Positions 44,142 to 56,744 of a stretch of DNA of 64,000 nucleotides are shown here, one piece after another. The translations under genes were made by a program, and so were the position numbers. The stretch comes from Chrysopilus asiliformis. Lineage: Eukaryota; Arthropoda; Insecta; Diptera; Rhagionidae. Each line of letters starts with the position of its first letter. Position 1 is the stretch's first letter. The stretch spans positions 66,624,031 through 66,688,030 of the forward strand of contig OZ035961.1 in NCBI GenBank assembly GCA_964034945.1, in the 5' to 3' direction. Below the pieces are notes generated by a model. The model worked only from the letters and a program-made list of their open reading frames with translations, was not told the origin of the DNA and ran no database searches.

Positions 44142-45066
44142 TAGACTTTTTTTTAAGTCGATTCTATTATTAAAAAACAATTTTTTTGATTAATAAAAGT
44201 TTTTTTTTCTAGATTTTAATTAAAAGAAATCATTATTGAAAACAAAGCAATATTCCACAGAGTTTTTATTATGGGTCTACAGATCCATAAACATTTTTGT
44301 TCGTTCCAATACATTCAAATGAAAATTAGAGCTAAGAAATTTAAAAGTTAGTTCTTAACCTCCGTTTGTTTGTAAGGAATTCGAAAAATTTCTTTTAAGT
44401 AATTTTACGCGTGACGAGATTTTGTGAGTTTTTTTAATGAGCTGACAACAACAACAAAAAATGATTCAATTAAAATTCAAGAATTAGAGCTCCCATTCAA
44501 TGGTTTTTATAAAAACTTTCTGTTGTACACAAACCAATCAATAATTTCATGGGGAGAAAAATGACGAATTGCCTTAATTTAGAAAGTTTTTACGGTCATA
44601 AAGCAAATAAAACGATGCCGCTCCGGTTCTCATTCTCCTCAAGTACAATTAGAAATCACAGTACACAGAAATAAGTTTTAATTTTCGTTATATAGAATAG
44701 CAAAGTAATTTTAATGAAAACTCTTAATGAAGGAAACCTAAAAATTTGCAGATTTAATTTGCTGACTGAATGAAAACACTGACTACAGTCATCGTGAAAC
44801 TTTTTCATATATCCTAAATTAAAAATTTTACGACATCAAAAATGAACAGAATGAGAGCTATTTCATTTGAAATTGGTATAACGCTGCAGAAAAAATTGGT
44901 TATATTCCATGCACTTTGCCACTGATTCATGCATTCTTCTGGTGAAGATTATACGAAATTAGTATAAAAACTGTAAAAAAAAACCAAAATTGGAAGAAAT
45001 GCTCGAAAAACAAAACAAAATTTTAAGAGAAAAAGTCATACGCATTAACGGGAGTTTTGATCTGAA

Positions 45067-45618
45067 AACATAACAAAAGCTATAATTGCCAATCTGGCAA
45101 TCATTGGAGACCCGTATGGTGATATTCGTATCAAAATTCGAACAGTTGTACCAAAATTCAACTTTGAAGTCAAACTTTCCAATAAGATTTTTTAAAATTT
45201 ATTCCAATCGGATTTTGATGTATGGGAGTTTTATGTAGAATCATATCCTAAATAACTTTTGTTCTTGGACTTTTTTGATAAGATGCACCGTTTTTGAGAT
45301 ATTCACAAAAACCGTTTTCGTTCGAATGGGGGGTACCCCCCCTAATGGTCCATTTTTGCCCATTAACGAACTTAGCCTCGCATTTTACGAAAAACGGATC
45401 TGTGCAAACTTTCAAGTCTCTAGCTCAATCCGTGCGCCCGCAAACCGCGCTAAAGACAGACGGACAGACGGACGGACGGACATGCTAAATTCAATTTTTT
45501 TTTATCATTCTAAACACAATGGTGTAATTCATTTCTTTGTGCGATGACGGGATCTTGGCGTTACAAACGGTAAGGCAAAGTTAATATACCCTTTGGTTTC
45601 ACCATACGGGTATAAAAA
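45067..45618 (-). mobile_element. DINE-1/Helentron-like repeat, copy F
   Basis: Full length, with subterminal CCCGTATGGTGATATTCGTA and end TTTCACCATACGGGTATAAA. It faces copy G across 214 bp of unrelated sequence. Confidence 0.7.
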
Positions 45619-45832
45619 GGGTCATCTATTGCGGAAACCGAAAATGCCGGTAATACTCGTATCACGTGTGTTATCTTCGCTACCGATGATCAAGTAACCG
45701 CGGTTTTTGGGTGCGTATATTCGATATACAAATTTCATTAGCACATTTAAAGCTTTAGTCGATAGTGATAGTAATTTGCAGCAAATAGAGATATTTCGGC
45801 ATTTCAGCATGGTCAGATTTAGCAAAAGTTCT

Positions 45833-46381
45833 GAAACCAAAGGGTATATTAACTTTGCCTTACCGTTTGTAACGCCAAGATCCCGTCATCGGCCACAAAA
45901 ATGAATTACACCAGTGTGTTTAGAATGATTAAAAAAATTGATTTTTGCATGTCCGTCCGTCCGTCCGTCCGTCCGTCTGTCCGTCTGTCTGTCTGTGGCG
46001 CGTATTGCGGGCGCACGGATTGAGCTAGAGACTTGAAATTTTGCGCAGATCCGTTTTTCGTAAAATGCGAGGCTAAGTTCGTTAATGGGCAAAAACGGAC
46101 CATTAGGGGGGGTACCCCCCATACGAACGAAAACGTTTTTTGCGAATATCTCAAAAACGGTGCATCTTATCAAAAAACGGTAAGAACAAAAGTTATTTAG
46201 GATATGATTCTACATAAAACTCCCATACATAAAAATCCGATTGGAATAAATTTTAAAAAATCTTATTGGAAAGTTTGACTTCAAAGTGGAATTTTGGTAC
46301 AACTGTTCGAATTTTGATACGAATATCACCATACGGGTTTTCAATAATTGCCAGATTGGCAATTATAGCTTTTGTTATGTT
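45833..46381 (+). mobile_element. DINE-1/Helentron-like repeat, copy G
   Basis: Opposite orientation to F. It begins GAAACCAAAGGGTATATTAA, lacking the first ~19 bp (TATACCCGTATGGT), and ends with the stem-loop and AGCTTTTGTTATGTT. The microsatellite here is CCGT x5. From 46382 to 47075 nothing was recognised; the open frame at 46383-46702 is of uncertain meaning. Confidence 0.7.
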
Positions 46382-47075
46382 TATCTATTAAAAGTGGCCG
46401 CACCGCAGTCAGTTCTGTTGACAAGCAATCGAAAGCCAAAAATGACAATCGCCGGGCGATTCAGAATCCGTTGGTTGGAATTGCAAAAATTCGGCCCTTC
46501 GATAGACAATTGTTCGAAGCTTCCAGTGATGGACCGGTTTGACAATGCCAAAAAATTGTCGGTGTGCATTAAATCTTCAGGTACACCAAAATTGTTTGCT
46601 TATCTATGGGAAAAAAGGCATAATGGCCAAATATGGGAGTCATTTCAACAAAAAAATTGTCGTATTCTTTTTTGTATAATCATTCCCAAAATTATGGGAT
46701 GAATTACTGCAATCCCAAAATGAAAGGAATGAATCCTATAAAATTTTGTATAGTCTCCATTCAACTCTCTCCTGTATATGGGTTATGCACGACATTTCCA
46801 TTTGAAATCGGATTCATTTGCACCAAGTCCTATCCGAATAAGATTGACTACTTTTTTTATTGGATTGTGTCCAATATAAAAGGGATAAACATAAATATAT
46901 GAGATAGGGAAGTTCAAGGGGGTTTGAAAGTATTCGAGATATTAAACAACTCGAGTAATAAAATGCCCTGTAATTAAAAAATTTATCCGACACGAGTTCG
47001 GAAACCACTTGCGAATTATAATCGAAGAAAAAAAATTGGCTTGAATTACGATATTCGCTGATCCATAGAGATTTA

Positions 47076-47690
47076 CAGCCTTATTAATAAAAAATCCCTA
47101 ACACGGAGATAACTCATGTGCTAACTAACTCCGAGATAGCAAACTTATACATTAGTTAACTATTCTTATTAATAAAAAATTTTCCTCCATATAATAGTTA
47201 ACACGTATTTTATTTAAAAATTTAGCTTAAATACGGCAACCCTTGTGCCGAATTGTACCAAAAATTACGAAAATCTTTTACATTTGAGTCATATTTGGGT
47301 TTTTTAAATCCGTTTCCTTGGAGACGATATTTAAATCGGAGTGAAATTAATGTGTTTATTTTAATTGTGATTGACTGCAAAGTAATTAAAAATGGAAAAT
47401 TTAAAAATTGAACGAAAATAATCAGAAAATTGGCGTTCAAGTGATAAGGTAATATAATATAACAACATAAATTGCATTTTTATAATGGATCATTGATTTT
47501 CCGGTCTATTTTGCAAGAATTATGCGCCATCAAGAGTTATCAACTCCTTAACTCGAGGAAATCGGTATGTTACCTAACACAGAGTTAACTAATGTCAGTT
47601 AACTCTAAAAAATTTTTGTTAATAAGAATTTCGAGTTATCCACTGCGTAAACCATTGATAAAAATTAACTAACGTTTATTAATAAGGCTG
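47076..47690. mobile_element. Harbinger-type non-autonomous element (TTA target)
   Basis: TTA at 47073-47075 and 47691-47693 flanks ends CAGCCTTATTAATAAA and TTTATTAATAAGGCTG. GTTAACT motifs recur near both ends. No transposase. Confidence 0.6.
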
Positions 47691-47880
47691 TTAGTGTATA
47701 AAAAGATTAAAAAACGAGTTTTTTTTTTAATATTTTTCGAAATTTTGTTAAATAAAATTAATTAAAAAAAACACAATCTACATAGATCCATTGGTTATTA
47801 AATTTAGTCGTAGTTCAATATTCTAAATTAGTTTATGCAATTTTCACATATATTGTGTGTATGTGTTTTGGAAGTGTGTT

Positions 47881-50035
47881 CACAGAAAGAAATAATTTTG
47901 TATTATTTACAAAATCGGTTTTGTTAAGCCTAACAAAAAAAAATTCGTAAATATTACTGAAGTTTTGTATATACTACGAAAAAATTAACCAATATTTTTT
48001 CGTATAGTTACTAAAATTTGTTAATATTACGAAGTACATTTTGTCAAATCTGATTTGCGTCATGGCGTCATTACGATACACAAGCTTTTCTATTAGTGGT
48101 CTCATTAGCCGCTGTAAGCATCCAATTCCCTGCTGTTAATATTTGGATGCCTGCCGCAGGTAATTAGACTACTAGTAGAACTGCGACACACTTGTGCATG
48201 ACGAAAAAATGGCGACGATTTTGTTAGTCGATTCGCCAGTTCTAAAAACTCGATTTTAAAGCGATTCCAATAATTTTTCATAAAACTGATGCAAAAAATC
48301 AGTTTTTGGAAAGCATTTCTTAGTTTAGACATTAGTGGGAATGCTTTTTTGAAATATTTTTTATGCCAATTTTTTTCAGATTTCGATCATTTTTTCCCAT
48401 TTTCGAAAAATACTAAACGCGAATAGTATTTTTTCGAGGTAACACAACAACATTCGTCGAGAGAATTCATTCGTTTGAAGTTTTTGTAAGAAAAATAATT
48501 CAAAATAAATTATTTTCATTTCGCATCATATTGGCCGTCATAAAACATTTCCTCCATACGAATATTCAATATAGAAACTATCAGAAACAAACAAGGATCT
48601 CTTAATTTTTAAAGTCATCACACTAAAACAATTTCCGCTCATTACCCTGCCAAATTTGTCATCAGGGCGTCATCGAGGACGTCATTATGACATATCTTGT
48701 GACCGTCTTTGGAATTCTCTTATGACATTTGTTCGGAGGTGGTAGATTTGGTCATTATATACTTCTTATATACTTTCGTGTTTCTCGATGACCCTCTCGA
48801 TGACATTGTTCGACGTGTCATGATGACGTCCTAATGACTTGCCTCGATGACGTCCTCATGACATGTTGATGATGTCCCAGGGACTTGTTGTGAAATAAAA
48901 GATATTTTTTAATATTTTTTCTTTTATTTCAAACACGTGTACATATTAAACATATAATAAAGTAAATTTTAAAACTAAAATCAAACTGCTCACGATATTT
49001 CCTATATTAAAAGAATTTTAATTAATGATTTATACTGACAAAACAGTGTTGCCTTCTTTCTACTGTTCACCTTATTTATGCGGTTATGGGCTTTTAAAAT
49101 AAATTGTCGTAGCTCTTTCTCGAATGGTGGACTTTCGATATCCTGGCAACAATCTATATTAAGAAAAGTTGAAAACAAAATAATGTTTATAAAAAACTAT
49201 AATTTTCGTAAAACTTATCAACGAAAAATAGCCAAATGAGAATAGGGACCGGAAATATGTTGGGTTTTCTATTGTAAATTAAATTTTGAATAATAAATTA
49301 ATTATACTTACTTTTTTTTAGCGTCAATATTTCCAGGGGGCACAAAAAATTTACGCGTCGTACTCGCACAAAATTTTCAAGGAAATGATAAAACATTCTC
49401 CTCAAGTAACAGTACATTAATTTTACCGGTGCACGACCGAGACAAACCCGACTTCCAATCGGTGATTATCGATAATTGTTGAAGATCATACCGACGACAC
49501 CCTCGATGACTCGTCACTGACATGTCATCGAGAGAGTAATTACCGCCGATTAACAGGAATTTTTGAAATCGTACATAATGACACCCCCGATGACTCGTCA
49601 GTGGCATGTCATCCAGAGGATGATTTTCGTTCTTTTTTTACTTACCAAACCGCAAAAAAGTGGTTGTGTGGGTTTGTTGCCATGGTTGTGTGGGAAAGTT
49701 AGTGACAAAAATTTGGCAGGGTAGTTGCATATGTATATTAAATTCTATGAACACACACTAAGCAAGAAACAGAAAGAGATTCCATATCAACAATAGAGAT
49801 TTGTTTTTGTAATATTTACAAAATATTTGTAATATTTACAAAATATTTGTAATATTTACAAAATATTTGTAATATTAATAAAATTTTTGTGAAAACGAAA
49901 TACAAAAATACAAAAATTTAACAAAATTGACATCGTACGGATAACAAAATATTTTGTCGGCCCATGGGGGACAAATGGTTTCGTTATATTAACAAACGTT
50001 TTCGTGATATTTACATACTTTTTATTTTCTGTGTT
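47881..50035. mobile_element. CACAGAA-ended element, copy 2 of the 711-1320 core
   Basis: Left end CACAGAAAGAAATAATTTTG; right end CTTTTTATTTTCTGTG. The core 48113-48642 plus 49724-49800 matches 711-1330, while the outer parts differ from the element at 462-1492. A separate 1077-bp element is inserted at 48645. A TTTGTAATATTTACAAAATA tandem repeat (4 units) is at 49804-49875. Confidence 0.5.
48645..49721. mobile_element. TA-flanked element with GATGACGTCAT-rich sub-termini
   Basis: TA at 48643-48644 and 49722-49723; ends CCCTGCCAAATTTGTCA and TGACAAAAATTTGGCAGGG. Compared with the uninterrupted site near 1240, a single TA was duplicated. TCATCGAGG and TCATGACAT motifs fill both flanks. No transposase found. 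Confidence 0.8.
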
Positions 50036-50438
50036 TATTATCTGATTTTGGACAAATTGAGGTCGGTGCACTCTTTTTTTTATTAGTAGGTATTTCCCTC
50101 TGCAGATTTCCCGGTGCTGCTGACTTTGTAGTAGATTGCATAAGGGTCTCCGTCAAATGTTGACAGTTGACAGATCGCGGAAGATGAACTCTCCCCGAAA
50201 ATCCCCATGGTCCGATCTTAATGAAACTTTACAGTATTACTAAGGAGCTAAGGGCTTTCGATTTTTCCACTTAAAACCTGACTTTTCCATTACAAACCTG
50301 ATGTTTTTATGTAAAAAAATCAACATTATACCCAATTATATTCATCATATGAAGTTTAATTATGCAAGAAAGAGATATCTCACAGTTAGGTGGATTAGGC
50401 TGTGTGTTTTTCTAGCATATTGCGTGTGTTTTTCTAAC

Positions 50439-50476
50439 AGAGGTGAGACCTATCTAGATCGATAGGTCTCACCTCT
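50439..50476. repeat. Perfect 16-bp-arm hairpin
   Basis: AGAGGTGAGACCTATC and its exact complement flank the loop TAGATC. No T-run follows. Function unknown. The neighbouring 50036-50438 holds nothing recognised. Confidence 0.8.
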
Positions 50477-50569
50477 TCAAAATTTCAGGAAAAGGACGAC
50501 TTTGAGGTGGCCGAGCATGGCTCGGTTTTCCTGGTACTATATTTAATATAAGGGAATTAAACATTTTTT

Positions 50570-50790
50570 ATACGAATAACTTCCTTGGGTCATTTTAGAC
50601 CCGAAGGTCCTTAGTGCGACTATTTTTGTAGCAGTGTAACGGTTAATCGGAAGTTACCAAATTTTTGCATATTGCTGGTTTACAAAGTCAAAAAAGTTTA
50701 GGTTCGTAATATAAATATTTTTAAAGCTACAAGGAAACTAATTTCTGTTTGGGCCAAATTAGACCCGAGGGACGTAAGAAGGTTAAGGGA
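50570..50790. repeat. Possible TTAA element with GGGTCTAA motifs
   Basis: CTTGGGTCATTTTAGACCCG at the left and GGCCAAATTAGACCCGAGGG at the right recall piggyBac-like sub-terminal repeats. The right side ends GTAAGAAGGTTAA. The left boundary was not found. 50791-51144 shows nothing else. Confidence 0.3.
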
Positions 50791-51144
50791 GATCAGCTAT
50801 GGATCAATTTACATGCACGACGTTGAGCTAATATAAGGTACTTAGCTAACAAAATTCAAAAATGTTCCCTTACGTAATAGCCGAAAAATCGTGGTGGTCC
50901 ATATTAGGTCCATATGTTTCTGATATACAGAGAAAATCCGTTTTCGGTTCGTAAACACTTCGCTTTGTGAACCTTTCTCCGGAACAAGTTTATTTCATGA
51001 ATCGAAGATCTGCTGTACTTAGTTGTTGATAGGATTAAAAACAAAACTTGAAGTCATTGCAAAATTTTTTAATAACGGAAATTTCTAGTTCTTAATGAGA
51101 GACATTTCAAAAAGATATTTAAAATGTGTCAAATATTCATAATA

Positions 51145-52246
51145 AACATAACAAAAGCTATAATTGCCAATCTGGCAATCATTGGAGACCCGTATCGTGA
51201 TATTCGTATAAAAATTCGAACAGTTGTACCAAAATTCCACTTTGAAGTCAAACTTTCCAATAAGATTTTTTTAAATTTATTCCAATCGGATTTTGATGTA
51301 TGGGAGTTTTATGTAGAATCATATCCTAAATAACTTTAGTTCCTACATTTTTTTGATAAGATGCACCGTTTTTGAGATATTCGCAAAAACGTTTTCGTTC
51401 GTATGGGGGGTACCCCCCCTAATGGTCCATTTTTGCCCATTAACGAACTTAGTCTCGCATTTTACGAAAAACGGATCTGCGCAAAATTTCAAGTCTCTAG
51501 CTCAATCCGTGCACCCGCGATCCGTGCCACAGACAGACAGACGGACGGACGGACATGCAATAGTATATTACGCAACAAGGGGCGAAAGTCAACGATTTCA
51601 AGAGTGTGAAGTTAGCTGCACGAGCGGAGCGAGGGCATATATCACACGAGTGAAATCGGTGACTCCGCTCCGAGTTGCGTATACAATTTTTCATAACAAA
51701 TTCATTGAAAATATGCCTTGAGATGCCATTTAAGCGCGATTTTGGTATTGGAGAGTAATGTAAAAGGGGGTTTGGGGGGCGAAGCCCCCCATGCGGGGTC
51801 CAGGGGCGGAGCCCCGGTCAGGGGGTTTCAGCAGAAGTGAATTTTTAAAAGAAACGAAACAAATATATTCTATAAATTCGTTTTATTACTAAGAAATGTT
51901 GGTCAAAACAGATTTTAATTTTTAAATTTCTTTCCTTTGAAATAAAAAATCAACATAACAAAAAATGGAAATCGACAATGCGCAACTATTGTAAATCACA
52001 CTGCGCTCGTATAGCTAACTTCACTCGTTCAGTTTCATTCATAAATTTTCGGTTTACGTCGCGAAGACCCGCTACGCATGCATCGAAAGGCATATTTTCG
52101 ATGCATGTGTTATGAAAAAATTAATTATTTTTATCATTCTAAACACACTGGTGTAATTCATTTTTCTGTGTGATGACGGGATCTTGGCGTTACAAACGGT
52201 AAGGCAAAGTTAATATACCCTTTGGTTTCACCATACGGGTATAAAA
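51145..52246 (-). mobile_element. DINE-1/Helentron-like repeat, copy H, interrupted
   Basis: Both ends are intact (AACATAACAAAAGCTATAAT; TTTCACCATACGGGTATAAA). About 550 bp of foreign sequence (51561-52113) sit directly after the ACGGACGGACGGACATGC microsatellite. Confidence 0.7.
51561..52113. mobile_element. Composite insertion with GC-rich core
   Basis: The left part (51566-51686) is a palindrome with TATTACGCAAC and GTTGCGTATA ends and GATTTCA/TGAAATC. The right part (about 51690-52117) has inverted ends TTTTTCATAACA...GAAAATATGCC. Between them are GGGGGGCGAAGCCCCCC and GGGGCGGAGCCCC hairpins at 51770-51820, far above local GC. No protein. Confidence 0.55.
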
Positions 52247-52247
52247 A

Positions 52248-53382
52248 TTGTCATTGATACAAGACTTCATTACACTAACTAAAAAATACAAGATAATTAA
52301 GAAACATAATCAGCTCCTGTCGTCGAAGGAAATGCCTTGGCAGTGTATTAGTGAAAAAAAAATAATTCATGCTGACAGAATATTAACACACATTATTATT
52401 TCAGTTTGTGCTATGAAATTTTTTTTATTTACGCTGAGTAGGATATTAATTAACCATCGAATGAATTTAATTTCGTAGTCAAACATTGTGATAAGATATT
52501 TAAAGCATATATACGTATTGGACATATACGTCATCGTATTATTTCAGATAAAAATCAAATATTGGAAAAGGCAAATTTGTGGTTTAGATACAACTATATG
52601 TATATTTTCTTTGTATACAAAGTAAAGTTGAGAAGAAAGGGGTGCTACAGATTTGAAATGTTACTGATAGGGAATCCTCGTCATTCCAGAATCGTTTAGA
52701 ATATATTAAAGGCAAGCGCGACAAACGCTCTATCTGTTAAGAAGTAAGTCGGTGCTTCTGGTTCTGGTTCAGTTCACTTTAGTTTCATCTCGACACAACG
52801 TTTTGGGTATGAATACCTAATTAGATGCCATACTCTTTTCTTTCGTAACAGTCGTAGTTCAATCTTGCCATCTTTCACGAAAAGCTTGTTTCCTTGACAG
52901 TAAGCACATAAACGTCTCATTAAAACCATTTCAATATGAAATCTTGAGGGTGTGGGCACTTCGCAGTACCTTAGAAAAGTGATACGTTGTTCCCTTCAAT
53001 CTATTCGCATCAGCATTATTTTTGTTTCAAAAACTCTTTACTTATGCATTTATGTGAAAAGTTCGAGTATCAGTAATAGCCAAAGTAATTACTTTAGTAG
53101 ATAGCGTAATTGAGCACTAATCAATCATTAATTTCACAGTCTAGCAAAAAAAAGAAACCGGCGCATTCTAGCAAAAACATAAAACCGGCCAAGAACTACT
53201 TTAAGTTTTCTACAACACATCGCGGGTTGCATTAGAAAGAAAAGTTACGGTACCAGTTATTTAATATTAGCACTGAAATTTAGCTTAAAAATTTACATAC
53301 TATTAAAACATACAAAGAAATAAAGCGCAGGCATTTTAAAATGAACTACAGGTGAAACTAATTACGTATGTGTGCGAGTCTA
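52248..53382. other. No recognised feature
   Basis: AT-rich. A minus-strand frame at 52774-52959 contains RRLCAYCQGNKLFVKDGKIE, which is faintly like a piggyBac C-terminal tail but has only one CxxC, so it is not called. Confidence 0.35.
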
Positions 53383-53491
53383 AGGGCGTGTACGAAATGC
53401 ATGCTAATTTTATTAAAAAGTTTCCACTTCGCAATTTTTTATAAAAATGTACTAGAATTAGCATGCAATTAGACCATTTCGCACACGCCTT
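53383..53491. mobile_element. Short MITE
   Basis: Ends AAGGGCGTGTACGAAATG and CATTTCGCACACGCCTTT are inverted, and GCATGCTAATT/AATTAGCATGC extend the match. About 109 bp. Flanking TAA/TTA suggests Harbinger-like targets. A 13-C run lies at 53700. 53492-54292 holds only GTCGTCGCAATGTAA-type short repeats. Confidence 0.6.
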
Positions 53492-54461
53492 TAATATCTA
53501 CGTTTAAGTTTAAAGTTACACAATTCTTTTTATTTTATTATAGTCCATTTTCGTTCAGACTATTCTAAAATGCAATGTTGCCAAACTCAGATGCTAACAC
53601 GGCTAGTAATCGGTGATAGGTAAATGTTGCGTTTCTCATTATTTTGACTTCCAACCCGCAGCGCAAGGCAAAGCAGCGCCCGGGACAAAACTTGTATTGC
53701 CCCCCCCCCCCTTTCTAAAAAAAAAAATGATACAAAACATTTTTATGTATGCTTGGTTTGGACAGGTTACATTACCAAGTTACATTACCACAGCTGCGAG
53801 CACGCGACAAACAATCCCATAACATAACAAATTTTTTTGAAAGTAAAAGATGAGAGTGCAGAAAGCAAAGAAAATATTATTATATGCTACTATGGATAAT
53901 TTCTGCATTTTGTTAAAATTAACAATTAATTAACAAATAACCTAACCAAACAATTCAACTGTCATTCGATGTCGTCGCGACAAAAGTTCAATTTTTCAAA
54001 CTTTGGTGGCGTTGTCGTGTCGCTGTCTTCGCAATGTAATGAATTCAATACAAAAGCATACGTTGAAAATTATTTTGACAACTCCGACGACTGTCGTCGA
54101 TGTCTCGTGTGGCCTTGTCGTCGCAATGTAACTCAGGCTTAACGCTTGCCTTACAATTTTCTTTCTTTTGTTTCAATTGAATTAAATACTTCAAAATATT
54201 CAATCGTTCGCCAGGAGAAATCCGTTACAAATGAATAGAAAATTCGTTTCGAGAGAAGCTAATATTATTCAAAAATATTGACCAATAAATCCTTAAGGTA
54301 GAGATACACGACGAGAGACTTTGGTCTCTGGTCTCCAGGGTGCAAAAGGCAAAAATCTCCAAAGTGTATACACGATCACAGACATTTAAGTCTGGAGATC
54401 AAAAAATAGATCTCCGGAGACGTTTACTAAAAAGTCTCTAAATGCAAAGTCTCTGGAGTGC

Positions 54462-55016
54462 TGTAATGGTATCGAACTCATAAATTAAAAACAAAATAAA
54501 CAATCGATGACAAATTACGACATGACCATAAGTATGCATGCAATGGGTTACTCGTGCTGTGAACTTCATGACTCAACATAAAGTCCACTCGATGCACAAG
54601 CATACGGTAGTCCAGTGCATTCAAATCGAAGATGAAATTTGATTCGGATGACACAATTTACGATTTGATAATTTATGATTTCGAACCTAAGACAACAAAG
54701 TGCACCGTGAGAAAAAGTTTATTTAACATTTAAGAAAGTAATTAGGTATTTAAGAATTAGGGCACTTGTAGAATTATGTGCAATATTGTAAATAAGAAAG
54801 CGGCGCCTATAAAAGCCGTATTGACTCTAGGAAGAATTTAGAATTAAACATACGCTTGATTTGAGCTGTTCGTTTTATTTCTCAATATTCTGGCAGTCCT
54901 TTTGGACGCCTATTAAATTGCTGACTCCTCCATCAGCAGGTTAAACAAAATATCGGAGCTATAGGCAACATCATAACACAAGTCAGTTTGAAGTAATATC
55001 AAACGTTTTTATTACA
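54462..55016 (+). mobile_element. Solo LTR, 555 bp
   Basis: It starts TGTAATGGTATCG, ends TTTTTATTACA, and is flanked by GTGC (54458-54461 and 55017-55020), which is single in the relative at 18013-18578. A promoter-like CTATAAAAG lies at about 54808. No gag or pol, so one LTR was left by recombination. Gypsy or BEL type not decided. Confidence 0.85.
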
Positions 55017-55090
55017 GTGCATACACGACGCAGGTATCTCGTCTCCAAGCATAACATTGGGAGATCTTTTTGACATTTTTTAGTTTTTGA

Positions 55091-55339
55091 TTGGTGTTGT
55101 GCTGTGAAATTTTTCGAATTGTGGATATTTTGATTAAAATGAACGCGGGAAATAAAAAAATTACAGCAGCAATAGCAGCACTCATAAATTTGCGTAAGAA
55201 GCAAAAGAGGCAACGCAAAATATGGGTGATAACACAAACATTGTTGCACGAATTGAGAACACTTTTTTTCTTTATAAAAATTTACTTTAAAACTCAAAAC
55301 AACGAAACAAATTCTCGTTCCCACAAAACAATTCCCTGA
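55091..55339 (+). pseudogene. Harbinger transposase 5' remnant
   Basis: The useful start is the ATG at 55139: MNAGNKKITAAIAALINLRK and KQKRQRKIWVITQTLLHELR. A basic AA-rich N terminus followed by KRxxxxxWV is typical of PIF/Harbinger transposases in animals. The frame then runs into terminal element sequence, so the DDE domain is deleted. Confidence 0.5.
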
Positions 55340-55400
55340 AATGTCAAAATTCGTCTCCGGAGACCAAGAGATAGATATCAAAACGTTTTGAAGACCGGAT

Positions 55401-56583
55401 CAGTGATGCTATATCGAGGGGAATTCCCCTTTTTGCGGGGAATTTGAGTATAAAAATTGTTAATAGGGGAAAAGGGGAAAACGCTTCAAAACGAGGGGAA
55501 AATCTTCGCCTTTCAAGTAAACCCGAAATACTTTTAAAAAATTACGGAAAAGTAGAAGTACAAATAATTAAAAACAATTACAATCCAATTCCAAGCTTAG
55601 GCAAAGGTAAAGAGTGAAGAAAATACCCTTATTTATGCATTTTCCACTTTATAATGATCTTATTGCAATGGTAAAGTACACCCCAATCTTTTAAACGAAA
55701 GCACTTTAAAATGGCTTTGGAATCTACGTTTAACCGATTTTTCAGTGTAGGTACTTTTTAACCGCTTTGAAAAAAGCACATTAAAAAGTACCATTTCTCA
55801 TGTTATGCAAAGTAATTACTTTAAATTATTTTAAAAGATTTTGATAGAACGTAGTTTCCATGAAAGTTCATTGACATATATTTTTTGTTCGTTTTTCGGA
55901 TTTCTTAAATATATTTTCAATAGAAATATTTTCAATTGCAAATCAGCAGAAGTGCTTTGTTTAAATTATGTAAAAATCAATTAAATCAGTAATTTGTTAG
56001 TCATCTTTAAAATTTGGCTTAATGTACTAATTTCGACTAATATACACCAGAAGAATGCATGAACCAGTGGCAAAGTGCCCGGAATACAAAAATCGAGTTC
56101 CAGTCGCGACTTGATTTCGTTTTTTTCCATTTTTTGATATTTTTATATTTTTTTAATTCAAAATATGGAAATAATTTTTACCGAATTTAAGGAGGACAGG
56201 ATCATTTTAAGCTCAAAAGCAAAGGAACTACCTTGATTTATACATTTGTGACTTGCTTTGATTATTATCCAATTGTGAATCCCGACTTCTTTTCAAATTT
56301 TTTTTTGACGTTTGGTTGGAGACCAATCGGGAATACAATTAACGAGTATTTTGTTAAAGCTTTACAAAATATAAAATTATTTCCTAATTTGTGTATTTTT
56401 CTCTTAAAAGACTAACATGAGTCCAAATGACAATAATTTTTGGTTTTAATACATGAATTCTTTATTTAAAATTCGTTTTTTTATAGGGGAAAAACGAGGG
56501 GAATTTCGTCATTGAAAAAGGGGAAAAAGGGGGATTTCGTCATTTGGAAAGGGGAATTTCACTAAAGGTACATAGCATCACTG
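55401..56583. mobile_element. Non-autonomous hAT element
   Basis: The 8-bp duplication GACCGGAT (55393-55400 and 56584-56591) brackets CAGTGATGCTAT and ATAGCATCACTG. AGGGGAAT/ATTCCCC motifs recur near both ends. 1183 bp with no transposase. The unoccupied site reads GACCGGAGACGC in the 18013-18578 relative. Confidence 0.9.
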
Positions 56584-56744
56584 GACCGGATACGCATTAA
56601 AGAGACTCTCTCATTAGTAGCTAAACGGCAAGAAACTTAAGTCTCCCAAGAGACCCTAGAGACTTGATACTTGGAGACAAATCTCCGGTCTCCGAAGTGT
56701 ATACACAGGTCTCTTTGTATGCAGAGGCGAAATTTTTGGTCTAA

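Noticed and set aside
46383..46702. Plus-strand frame beginning in copy G and continuing with VAAPQSVLLTSNRKPK
   Set aside because: The first third is repeat sequence and the rest has no recognisable motif or splice signal. It may be chance; not listed as a gene.
52774..52959. Minus-strand frame with a CAYC motif and basic stretch
   Set aside because: Only a faint resemblance to a piggyBac C-terminal tail, one CxxC pair only, no terminal repeats or TTAA pair around it.
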